Origin: Devosia sp. XK-2 | GTDB lineage: Bacteria; Pseudomonadota; Alphaproteobacteria; Rhizobiales; Devosiaceae | DNA length: 64,000 nt | NCBI RefSeq assembly: GCF_037113415.1 | Contig: NZ_CP146608.1 | Span: 1,818,501-1,882,500 of the forward strand | Reading direction: 5' to 3' | Shown here: in pieces, positions 18,319-25,185 of the stretch | Numbering within the stretch: the first letter of the stretch is position 1 | Layout: every line of letters begins with the position of its first letter | Made by a program: the position numbers and the translations under genes | Notes under the pieces: model-generated | Seen by the model: only the letters and a program-made list of their open reading frames with translations | Databases searched by the model: none | What the model was told of the DNA's origin: nothing

Positions 18319-19001
18319 CGCAGCGCCTCAAACGCAATGTGGTCGCCGGCACGCAACCGTGTCGGCGGATCAAGCGCGGGATCGAAATTCCGAAAGTCCG
18401 TCCGGCCGATGACATGCCAGCCCGTGGGGATATCTGTCGCGGTGATCGCCGTCTGCCCCGCGGCAAACAAGACGCTTCCGGCCGGCACCTGTTGGCGAAC
18501 CTCCGCCCGGCGCGGCACGACAAGGCTGCCATCGTGAAAACCGCAATAGACAAAGCCCGGCGCAAAACCTGTCGTCAGCACCCGCAGGTCAGAGCAATTA
18601 TGGGCCTCGATAAAGGCATCCACCTGCAAACCCAAAGCCGAGGCCACCTCGGCAATGTCCGGACCATCGAATTGCACTCCAATCCGATGTGTCCTTGCCT
18701 GACCCACCGGACCAGGGCCATTCAACCTTAGGCTCAACTCGCCTGACAATCGCATCGGCGTGATTTGGCCGGGATCATATCGGACCAGCACCGATACTAG
18801 GCTCGGCACAACCTCAACGACACCGGCTATTGGCTCATCTCGCAGACGGGCCGCAAGGATCAGCGCGGCCCTATTGGCCGCGTCATCCAGATTTTTGCCA
18901 AACCGGACCAGCAAAGCGCGATCGCCAAGCGGCACGATTTCAGGTCCGGTGCGCCATTGGCCATCTTTGCCGCGCGGGGTCTCTACTGGTGTCGTTTCCA
19001 T
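18315..19001 (-). CDS. pxpB: 5-oxoprolinase subunit B (KipI family)
   Basis: The 228-residue protein has LGDRALLVRFG near the N-terminus, VEVVPSLVSVLVRYDP, the FAPGFVYCGF block with its aromatic pocket, VPRRAEVRQQVPAGSV and GWHVIGRT. All are typical of KipI/PxpB. It is the first gene of the operon. The ATG at 19001 has no clear ribosome site, so an in-frame later start cannot be excluded. The N-terminal ~20 residues (TTPVETPRGKDGQWR) look like an extra tail before the conserved part. Confidence 0.9.
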   Translation of the reverse strand: METTPVETPRGKDGQWRTGPEIVPLGDRALLVRFGKNLDDAANRAALILAARLRDEPIAGVVEVVPSLVSVLVRYDPGQITPMRLSGELSLRLNGPGPVGQARTHRIGVQFDGPDIAEVASALGLQVDAFIEAHNCSDLRVLTTGFAPGFVYCGFHDGSLVVPRRAEVRQQVPAGSVLFAAGQTAITATDIPTGWHVIGRTDFRNFDPALDPPTRLRAGDHIAFEALR

Positions 19002-19117
19002 TGGGAATGCAGTCGGTCAGATGAAACCGCATTCCGTCAAGCGGTCAGTTGCCAGATCGGCCCCACAGCGACAAAAATGCCGCTGGGCCATTGTGGTTAG
19101 GACAGGCGATCAATGGC

Positions 19118-19294
19118 TCAGTTGGGGTCACGACCCTCCTGTTCAACCACCGCCTCGAACAGAGTGCGGGCTTGACCGGCACCAATGGCCTCAATGGCCA
19201 CGGCGGCTATGGCCGCAAACAGCTCCGCAATTTCCTGGGGATCGGTGATTTCGGCGTCGTCTTCGTCGGCATCGGCGTTGATCAGGGTAAACAT
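19118..19294 (-). CDS. 58-residue acidic small protein, unknown function
   Basis: A short frame from ATG 19294 to TGA 19118 encodes MFTLINADADEDDAEITDP followed by a strongly helical stretch (QEIAELFAAIAAVAIEAIG) and a charged end. GGAGG lies ten bases before the ATG. Codon use is GC-rich at third positions, as in the neighbours, which supports real coding. It lies between pxpB and the 78-residue gene, all on the minus strand. I do not recognise the family. The overlapping plus-strand frame (19049-19441) looks like a shadow. Confidence 0.6.
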   Translation of the reverse strand: MFTLINADADEDDAEITDPQEIAELFAAIAAVAIEAIGAGQARTLFEAVVEQEGRDPN

Positions 19295-19369
19295 GAGGAA
19301 CGCGCCTCCACACTGGAGCGGGATGCGGAAGTAGGAAGACGGTTTCCGCAGAAGCCCGCGACCACAATA

Positions 19370-19446
19370 GTCTGGAACCAGACTGGCTCCAGACGAGCCT
19401 ACGATTATCAGTGTGCGTCGATTCCGTTACCGCTTAAATAACGGAA
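19370..19446. repeat. Two short perfect inverted repeats in a gene-free stretch
   Basis: The 291-bp gap between the 58-residue gene and the 78-residue gene holds two palindromes. GTCTGG-AA-CCAGAC is at 19370-19383, with a further CCAGAC shortly after. TTCCGTTA and TAACGGAA, separated by nine bases, are at 19422-19446. They could be operators or an RNA hairpin for the 58-residue gene downstream on the minus strand. No gene is otherwise visible in the gap. Confidence 0.4.
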
Positions 19447-19585
19447 AGTCCTGCGCCGCGGCAGAACCGGTCTTGCCCGCAAGGTCAGCCTCGCTTACGC
19501 TTCGCCCGCTTTCACAAATCTGTCGCAGACTGCGGAAAAGCCATTCTTCGCAACGCGTTGAAGGGCCGCGGACCCGTTTGCGCCG

Positions 19586-19822
19586 TCAGGACGATTCGTC
19601 CTCGAGCCTTTCGAGATAGGCCTCGATGTCGTCCAGGGTCGCCGAAAACGGCTTGGGCACGTCACCATAGACGATCTTGAAGCTCTCATCGTCGCGCACC
19701 GCATGCCCGCCGGGTTGCCCCAGCACCTTGATTTTCTCTGACGTCAGGATGGTCAGGCCATGCCGGGCCGCCACCCGTTTCATGCGCCGCATGCGCGATG
19801 CGTCAAATTCTTTGCGGCTCAT
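19586..19822 (-). CDS. 78-residue basic/acidic hypothetical protein downstream of tRNA-Ser
   Basis: The frame from ATG 19822 encodes MSRKEFDASRMRRMKRVAARHG, then LTILTSEKIKVLGQPGGHAV and an acidic helical C-terminus (TLDDIEAYLERLEDESS). The start lies only 19 bases after the 3' end of tRNA-Ser on the same strand, so the two may share a transcript. GGGAT is a weak ribosome site. The frame extends upstream into the tRNA, but those residues cannot be protein. Function unknown; no membrane segment. Confidence 0.65.
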   Translation of the reverse strand: MSRKEFDASRMRRMKRVAARHGLTILTSEKIKVLGQPGGHAVRDDESFKIVYGDVPKPFSATLDDIEAYLERLEDESS

Positions 19823-19841
19823 TGCAGCGATCCCGATGAAG

Positions 19842-19931
19842 TGGCGGGCAGGGAGGGATTCGAACCCCCGGAAGGCTTGCACCTTCGCCGGTTTTCAAGA
19901 CCGGAGCAATCAACCGCTCTGCCACCTGCCC
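19842..19931 (-). tRNA. tRNA-Ser (anticodon TGA)
   Basis: The 90-nt minus-strand gene has acceptor arms GGGCAGG/CCTGCCC, discriminator G and an encoded CCA. The anticodon stem-loop is CCGGT-CTTGAAA-ACCGG with anticodon TGA, and it carries the long variable arm expected of tRNA-Ser. The T-loop is GGTTCGAATC. Confidence 0.95.
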
Positions 19932-19990
19932 GTGCCAGTGCGTTTAGCGGCGCCGGCGCGCCCTGTCCAGTGGCCACAATACCCCAATTG

Positions 19991-20962
19991 CTAAGGTATG
20001 AGCACGACTGAGCCTGTCGTTTCCCGCGCCTCCAAGGCGCGATGGGCATCCGCCACCTCGACGAGCGGGTAAGTCCGTCCAATATCCACCTTGATATCGC
20101 CGGCCTGCACCGCCCCGAACAAGGCCGCCGCGCCCGTCAGCAAGTCCTCGCGCTGCATGAAATAGTGCGTTCCGGTCGGTCGCGTCACATAAAGCGAGCC
20201 CTTGCGTGCCAAAACGCCCAGGTCAGGGATGCTGACAACGCCGGACGCATTTCCGAAGCTGGCCAGCAGGCCGCGCGGGCGCAGGCAATCCAGCGACCCA
20301 TCAAAGGTGCTCTTGCCGACCCCGTCATAGACCACGTCGACACCCCGCCCGCCGGTAATCTCCTTCACCCGCGCCGGAAAATCCTCGACTTTGTAGTCGA
20401 TCACATGGTGGCAACCATGATCGAGCGCCTTCTGCACCTTTTCGGGCCCCCCTGCCGTGCCGATCACCATTGCCCCCAGCGCCCGCGCCCACTGCGTTGC
20501 GATAAGGCCGGTTCCACCGGCGGCGGCATGCCATAAAATGGTTTGCCCGGCCTGCACCGGCCAGGTCTTGAACAGCAGATAGAATGCAGTAAGCCCCTTG
20601 AGGAGAATAGCGGCGGCCACGCGCTCATCCACGCCATCTGGAATGGGCACCAGCTTTGCCGCCGGCGCAAGCCGCTCCTGGGCGTAGGCGCCCGGCGTTC
20701 CCTGATAGCAAACGCGGTCGCCGACCTTTACCTCGGTCACCCCCTCGCCGACCGCCACCACCTCCCCCGCAGCCTCGTTGCCGCCGACAAATGGCAGCGG
20801 CAACGGATAGAGGCCAGATCGTTGATAGGTATCCACGAAGTTGAGCCCGATTGCCGTCTGGCGCAGGCGGACCTGCCCGGGCCCCGGCGCTCCGACAGGC
20901 CAATCCTCGATTGACAAGGCTTCGGGTCCGCCGACGGCATTGACGGCAACGACTTTGGTCAT
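19991..20962 (-). CDS. NADPH:quinone oxidoreductase, zinc-independent MDR family
   Basis: The 323-residue protein starts with VVAVNAVGGPEALSIEDWPV, then VRLRQTAIGLNFVDTYQRSGLY and FVGGNEAAGEVVAVGEGV. The nucleotide-binding fold shows ILWHAAAGGTGLIATQWARA at ~144-163. Zinc ligands of classical alcohol dehydrogenases are absent, as in QorA. It reduces quinones or other electrophilic carbonyls with NADPH. Its start overlaps the terC stop by four bases (ATGA), so it is co-translated with TerC. Confidence 0.9.
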   Translation of the reverse strand: MTKVVAVNAVGGPEALSIEDWPVGAPGPGQVRLRQTAIGLNFVDTYQRSGLYPLPLPFVGGNEAAGEVVAVGEGVTEVKVGDRVCYQGTPGAYAQERLAPAAKLVPIPDGVDERVAAAILLKGLTAFYLLFKTWPVQAGQTILWHAAAGGTGLIATQWARALGAMVIGTAGGPEKVQKALDHGCHHVIDYKVEDFPARVKEITGGRGVDVVYDGVGKSTFDGSLDCLRPRGLLASFGNASGVVSIPDLGVLARKGSLYVTRPTGTHYFMQREDLLTGAAALFGAVQAGDIKVDIGRTYPLVEVADAHRALEARETTGSVVLIP

Positions 20963-21903
20963 TTGGGTGTCCTTGGCTTGCGTGGCGCCGATTTGGGTCG
21001 TGACTGCGCCCGCCTGGCATTGGTGGATTTCGTCCGCGGCTTGGGCGGGCCCTCGGCCAGGGTCGGTTTCACCGCAACCGGGGCGGCCCCACCAATCGCC
21101 GCAATCGCCGCGCTCGTTGATACCGAGCCGGTATCGCCGGTAAAGGGCGTGAACTCCACGCCATGGGCCTTCCCGCCGCCCGCCCGTTCCTTACGGCGCT
21201 TGGCAAAAATGTTGATGGCCTCCACCAGCACCGAAAAGGCCATGGCCGAATAGATATAGCCCTTGGGGATATGGAAGCCGAGCCCATCGGCCACCAGCGT
21301 CACCCCGATCAGCAACAGAAAGGCCAAGGCTAGCATTTTTGTCGTTGGGTGATCGGCGACAAATTTGGCAATCGGGCCCGATGCAAAGAACATCACCGCC
21401 ACTGCTACCAGCACGGCGGCAATCATGACCGACACCTGATCGGCCGGCACCATGCCCACAGCCGTGATGATCGAATCGATGGAAAACACCATGTCGATCA
21501 ACACGATCTGCACCAGAACGGCCTGCAAACCCGCCTTGGCACCCTCAACTAGCCCGACCTCATGCGGCTCCTCGATGGCCGCGTGCATTTCGTGCGTCGC
21601 CTTGTAAATCAGGAAGCCGCCGCCCGCGATCAGGATGATGTCCTTCCACGAGAAGCCATGGCCGAATGCCTCGAATACCGGATCCTGCAATTGCACGATT
21701 ACGCTGATCAGCAAAAGCAGAAGGATGCGGAACACAAGGGCGAGCCCGATGCCCAGCTTGCGTGCAAGTTCGGCCTGGTCGCGCGGCAGGCGCGAAACAA
21801 GCACCGAGATAAAGACGATATTGTCGATGCCCAGCACGATTTCCATGACCGTAAGCGTGGCAAAGGCGATCCAGACATTGGGGTCGGCAAGAAGGTCGAG
21901 CAT
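20959..21903 (-). CDS. TerC family integral membrane protein
   Basis: The 314-residue protein has about seven helices and the two acidic TerC motifs: MEIVLGIDNIVFISVL (~20-35) and IDMVFSIDSIITAVGM (~137-152). Both place Asp/Glu in the membrane for a metal ion. Family members export manganese or serve membrane-protein metalation. After helix 7 a long, very basic Pro/Lys/Arg tail (SRPKSAPRKPRTPK) is added, longer than usual. GGAG lies before the ATG. I looked for a yybP-ykoY riboswitch upstream and saw none. Confidence 0.9.
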   Translation of the reverse strand: MLDLLADPNVWIAFATLTVMEIVLGIDNIVFISVLVSRLPRDQAELARKLGIGLALVFRILLLLLISVIVQLQDPVFEAFGHGFSWKDIILIAGGGFLIYKATHEMHAAIEEPHEVGLVEGAKAGLQAVLVQIVLIDMVFSIDSIITAVGMVPADQVSVMIAAVLVAVAVMFFASGPIAKFVADHPTTKMLALAFLLLIGVTLVADGLGFHIPKGYIYSAMAFSVLVEAINIFAKRRKERAGGGKAHGVEFTPFTGDTGSVSTSAAIAAIGGAAPVAVKPTLAEGPPKPRTKSTNARRAQSRPKSAPRKPRTPK

Positions 21904-22110
21904 TTCGTACTCCAGTCACCGCATACAGCGGATCGAGGCAATGTGGGGCATGGCTTTCGGCGCGAACACAGCGGCAAGACAAGACTAGAGTGCAAAAGGC
22001 GAATCTGAAAGCGCGCGACACGTTTTGGAGATACGATCCTTTTCGATAAGCTGTGGAATGCGGATTTTCCGCCCCTGCGTCATCAAACCGAATGCCCGTT
22101 TCGCGCCGCC

Positions 22111-22130
22111 GCTGGTATGGCGATACCGGC
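22111..22130. promoter_or_regulatory. Imperfect palindrome upstream of yeeE pair (candidate operator)
   Basis: GCTGGTAT-GGCG-ATACCGGC has seven of eight arm positions paired. It lies 40 bp before the ATG of the first YeeE-half gene, in the divergent region shared with terC. Such transporter pairs are often controlled by an ArsR-type sulfide sensor (BigR family), but no such gene is in view. The remaining gap (21904-22169) shows no gene. Confidence 0.35.
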
Positions 22131-22169
22131 CGGTGCTACGCTTGGTCACAATCAGTTGCGAGACCAAAA

Positions 22170-22622
22170 ATGGACAACTTCTCTCCCTTGACCGCCACTT
22201 TGGGCGGCCTGCTCATCGGCCTGGCCACCTCCGTCCTCTGGCTGGGCAATGGCCGCATAGCCGGCATTTCAGGCATTTTTGGCCAATTGCTGCCACCAGC
22301 GCAGACCGTGGTCTGGCGCATCGTATTTCTCGCGGCCCTGATAGGCGCGACGGCCCTGACGGCATTGGCTTTCCCGCAAATCGGCGTCGGTGGTGTTGAA
22401 CCGGCGCAACTCGCAGCGTCGCCGGCGGCCTGGTCGGTCCCCATGCCCGTCTGGCTGATCGTGGCTGGCCTGTTGACCGGCTTCGGCACCAAGATCGGCA
22501 ATGGCTGCACGTCCGGCCATGGCGTATGCGGCCTGGCGCGGCTGTCGCTGCGATCGCTGGTTGCCGTCCTTGTCTTCTTCTCGGTCGCCATTCTCACCGT
22601 CACCTTTACGGGGATTGTCTGA
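22170..22622 (+). CDS. YeeE/YedE family transporter, N-terminal half protein
   Basis: The 150-residue membrane protein has about four helices. GGLLIGLATSVLWLGNGRIAGISGI is at the start, and GFGTKIGNGCTSGHGVCGLARLS at about 107-129 contains the conserved cysteines. These families move thiosulfate or other sulfur species through paired half-proteins. The ATG at 22170 starts MDNFSPL; the longer frame to 22053 is not plausible coding. Its stop overlaps the start of the second half (TGATG). Confidence 0.88.
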   Translation: MDNFSPLTATLGGLLIGLATSVLWLGNGRIAGISGIFGQLLPPAQTVVWRIVFLAALIGATALTALAFPQIGVGGVEPAQLAASPAAWSVPMPVWLIVAGLLTGFGTKIGNGCTSGHGVCGLARLSLRSLVAVLVFFSVAILTVTFTGIV

Positions 22623-23095
22623 TGGCCGTTCTCCGCCTGCCCTATCTCGCCACTGCCGCGCTGAGCGGCGCCCTTTTCGGCGCCGGCCTCTATGTCTCTC
22701 AGATGGTGGATCCTCTCAAGGTCCTGCGCTTCCTCGATGTCACCGCTATCCCGACTGGCGGTTGGGACCCCAGTCTCGCTTTTGTCATCGTCCCGGCAAT
22801 TCTGGTCATGTTTGTCGCGGTGCGCATCAGCCGCGGTCGCACAGCGCCCTTGTTCGATGTTGAATTCCACGAGCCAGAATACAAGAAGATCGATCGACGG
22901 CTCGTCGGCGGCGCCGCGTTGTTCGGCATTGGCTGGGGCATGTCGGGCATCTGCCCGGGACCCGCTATTTCCCTCGTCGCCTTCCGGCCTGACGGTCTCT
23001 GGCTCTTTCTCATAGCCATGTTTGCCGGTTCCCTGGCCGGCAGCCTCATCCTGCCCAGCGGTCATCGCCGCCGCCTCGCGGACGCGGCCTCATGA
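22622..23095 (+). CDS. YeeE/YedE family transporter, C-terminal half protein (DUF6691)
   Basis: The 157-residue membrane protein has about four helices, with GALFGAGLYVSQMVDPLKVLRFLDV near the start and GIGWGMSGICPGPA (~110-123) holding the functional cysteine. It completes the split YeeE transporter begun by the preceding gene, with which it overlaps by one base. Its own stop overlaps the flavoprotein start by four bases, an unusual coupling of a sulfur transporter half to a monooxygenase. Confidence 0.88.
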   Translation: MAVLRLPYLATAALSGALFGAGLYVSQMVDPLKVLRFLDVTAIPTGGWDPSLAFVIVPAILVMFVAVRISRGRTAPLFDVEFHEPEYKKIDRRLVGGAALFGIGWGMSGICPGPAISLVAFRPDGLWLFLIAMFAGSLAGSLILPSGHRRRLADAAS

Positions 23096-24252
23096 GCCAG
23101 GACGCCGACATTATCGTTGTGGGCGGGGGCCTCGCCGGATCCGCCGCCGCCATTGCCTTGGCGCGTCGCAACTTGACCGTGATCCATCTGGCGCCCACCG
23201 CACCGCCAGACCGGCGGACTTCGGCCTTGATGATGCCCAGCGTCGATTTCATGCGTCATGCCGGGCTGATCGATGAGCCGGCCGACATCGGCCATGCGCT
23301 GACCGCGATCAGGATCATCGACGCGACGCACCGCCTGATCCGCGCACCCGAAACGCTGTTTGGTGCCAATGAGGTCGGTCTGGACGCCTTTGGCTGGAAT
23401 TTTGGCAACGCCGCTCTACTGGCCCGTTTTCAATCCGCCGTACCAGAGGCAGGCCTCGATATCCGTAACGCCGCCGTTACCGGTTATCGTCGCAACGATG
23501 GCATGGGCATCGTCACACTTGCCGATGCGTCGGAGCTGCGCGCGCCCCTCATCGTCGGCGCCGATGGAAAGAAATCACTGATCCGCTCGGCCGCTCGGAT
23601 CGGAACGCGCGAACATGATTTTGCCGAGGCCGCTCTGGTTTGCGACCTCGAACTGGCGCGGCCGATTGGCGGAACCTCCATTGAGTTCCACTACCCTCAC
23701 GGTCCGTTTACGCTCGTTCCAGCGGGCGGCTCCAGAGCTAATCTGGTCTGGATCGATGAAGCCTCCCGGCTCCGACAAGTCCAGGGCGAAGGACCGGAAG
23801 CCCTGGTGGCGGCGATCCAGAGCCAGTCGCAACACCTGTTCGGCACCGTCACCCTGGCCTCGCCCAGCTTCGTTTTCCCACTTTCGACATTGACCGTCGA
23901 GGTCGCAGGCCAGAACGGCATTGCCCTTGTCGGAGAAGCCGCACACGCTTTCCCGCCCATTGGCGCGCAGGGGCTGAATCTGGGCTTGCGCGATGTCGCC
24001 GACCTGATATCGGCCGTCAACGAAGCCGACCGCAGCCAATCCGACTGGGCTGAGCGCGTCAGCCTCGACTATGCAAATCGGCGCTCAGGAGACCTTATCC
24101 GCACCAACAGCATGGTCGATGCGCTCTTCCGGTCGCTGCTTGCTGACATGCTGCCCAGCCAGGCTATGCGCGCCGGTGGGCTATGGGCTCTCAAATTGCT
24201 GCCGCCTTTGCGCCGGCAAGCCTTTGCCCTGGGCATGGGCGAAGGACGCTGA
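23092..24252 (+). CDS. UbiH/Coq6-family FAD-dependent monooxygenase
   Basis: The 386-residue flavoprotein has the FAD fold VVGGGLAGSAAAIALARR at 10-27. The DG motif is IVGADGKKSLIRSA (~153-166). The second FAD motif, LVGEAAHAFPPIGAQGLNLG (~281-300), has GE and IGAQG where GD/GN and GQG are usual. The family hydroxylates the ubiquinone ring; this could be one of the UbiH/F/I-type enzymes or a relative with another substrate. It overlaps the YeeE half gene by four bases and ends before a strong terminator. Confidence 0.85.
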   Translation: MSQDADIIVVGGGLAGSAAAIALARRNLTVIHLAPTAPPDRRTSALMMPSVDFMRHAGLIDEPADIGHALTAIRIIDATHRLIRAPETLFGANEVGLDAFGWNFGNAALLARFQSAVPEAGLDIRNAAVTGYRRNDGMGIVTLADASELRAPLIVGADGKKSLIRSAARIGTREHDFAEAALVCDLELARPIGGTSIEFHYPHGPFTLVPAGGSRANLVWIDEASRLRQVQGEGPEALVAAIQSQSQHLFGTVTLASPSFVFPLSTLTVEVAGQNGIALVGEAAHAFPPIGAQGLNLGLRDVADLISAVNEADRSQSDWAERVSLDYANRRSGDLIRTNSMVDALFRSLLADMLPSQAMRAGGLWALKLLPPLRRQAFALGMGEGR

Positions 24253-24259
24253 ATACTAC

Positions 24260-24287
24260 AAAAGGCGCGGTTACCCGCGCCCTTTTC
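24260..24287. terminator. Bidirectional terminator between flavoprotein and ialB genes
   Basis: AAAAGGCGCGG-TTAC-CCGCGCCCTTTT forms an 11-bp stem with one bulged base, flanked by A on the left and T on the right. It therefore suits both converging transcripts. Confidence 0.8.
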
Positions 24288-24309
24288 ATAAAGATCGATC
24301 TGCAGTGCC

Positions 24310-25041
24310 CTATTGGGCCGGCGCGTCTGCCGCCGGGGCGTCTTCGGCGGCCGGGGTCTCGGTGCCCTCGCCCGAAAGCTCCTGACGGAGCTGCTCGGCA
24401 CGGTCCTGCAACACCTGCTCAAGCGCGTTCTGGCCCGACTCCTGCTGCTGCAACTGTTCGAATGTCAGCGCCGCATCGCCGTCATAGGTGGCAGTGAAGC
24501 CCGCCAGGTTAATCTCGATCGAAAGATCCTGATTCTGCCGGTTCTTGGCCGTCAAAGTCAGCTTATTGCCGCGCTTGAGCGAATTCACATACTGCTCGTT
24601 GATCACGAGCTGGGTGGAACACGACTGCACATCGCAGAGCATATAGGGCACGCGCACCGGCTTGGCATTGTCGATCTGCCAGGTCAGCCCGAAAGGCAGC
24701 AACACCCCGAGCGGCACGGCGGCCACGGCCAATAGACGGCTTTCCTGGCCCGGATCGTCCCGCAGCAGGAATGAGCCCAGGAACTGGCCATTGGCCAACA
24801 CTACCTGACGCATCAGGCAGGCCTTCTGCCCATCGGGAAGCGGATCGCAAACCTTGAGCCAGTTTTGCGAGGCCAGACTGTCGACGGCCTCTGCAACGTC
24901 CTGGGTGGCTGAACCATCTGCGGGCGCCGGCGCTTCGGCGGCCGGCTGCTCGGTCGTCGCTTCCTGCGCAAAGCTCGCCATCGGGGACAGCATCAGCGCG
25001 GCCACCGCAACACTGGCGACGAGGGGTTTCCTGAAAGTCAT
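24310..25041 (-). CDS. Invasion-associated locus B (IalB) family periplasmic protein
   Basis: The 243-residue protein begins with a signal peptide (cleavage at SFAQ, ~25-26) and an Ala/Pro/Glu-rich linker. The IalB domain follows: NWLKVCDPLPDGQKACLM, LPFGLTWQIDNAKP, VPYMLCDVQSCSTQLVI. Its four cysteines probably pair. The C-terminus is a charged coiled-coil-like and Ala/Pro tail. The name comes from Bartonella; most Hyphomicrobiales carry several copies, and the biochemical role is not known. A terminator follows the gene. Confidence 0.9.
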   Translation of the reverse strand: MTFRKPLVASVAVAALMLSPMASFAQEATTEQPAAEAPAPADGSATQDVAEAVDSLASQNWLKVCDPLPDGQKACLMRQVVLANGQFLGSFLLRDDPGQESRLLAVAAVPLGVLLPFGLTWQIDNAKPVRVPYMLCDVQSCSTQLVINEQYVNSLKRGNKLTLTAKNRQNQDLSIEINLAGFTATYDGDAALTFEQLQQQESGQNALEQVLQDRAEQLRQELSGEGTETPAAEDAPAADAPAQ

Positions 25042-25185
25042 AGAATGTCCTTGCCTTCCTTGGCGGTCCCGGCGGTCATAGCCGCCTTGAAATTCGAACT
25101 GCCCTTCAAGGGCGCAAATCGGGCAATAACATGACCGATGCCCCTTGCCAAAACATTATGCGCGGCATCGTTGACGCCGCGCCAC

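Noticed and set aside
19049-19441. 130-codon plus-strand frame opposite the 58-residue gene
   Set aside because: No ribosome site and an unconvincing sequence; the minus-strand frame has better start signals and codon pattern.
21985-22167. 60-codon minus-strand frame between terC and the yeeE pair
   Set aside because: No ribosome site, basic low-quality translation, and it covers the divergent promoter region.
21904-22169. Manganese (yybP-ykoY) riboswitch upstream of terC
   Set aside because: TerC genes sometimes have one, so I looked for the conserved core on the minus strand, but did not find it.
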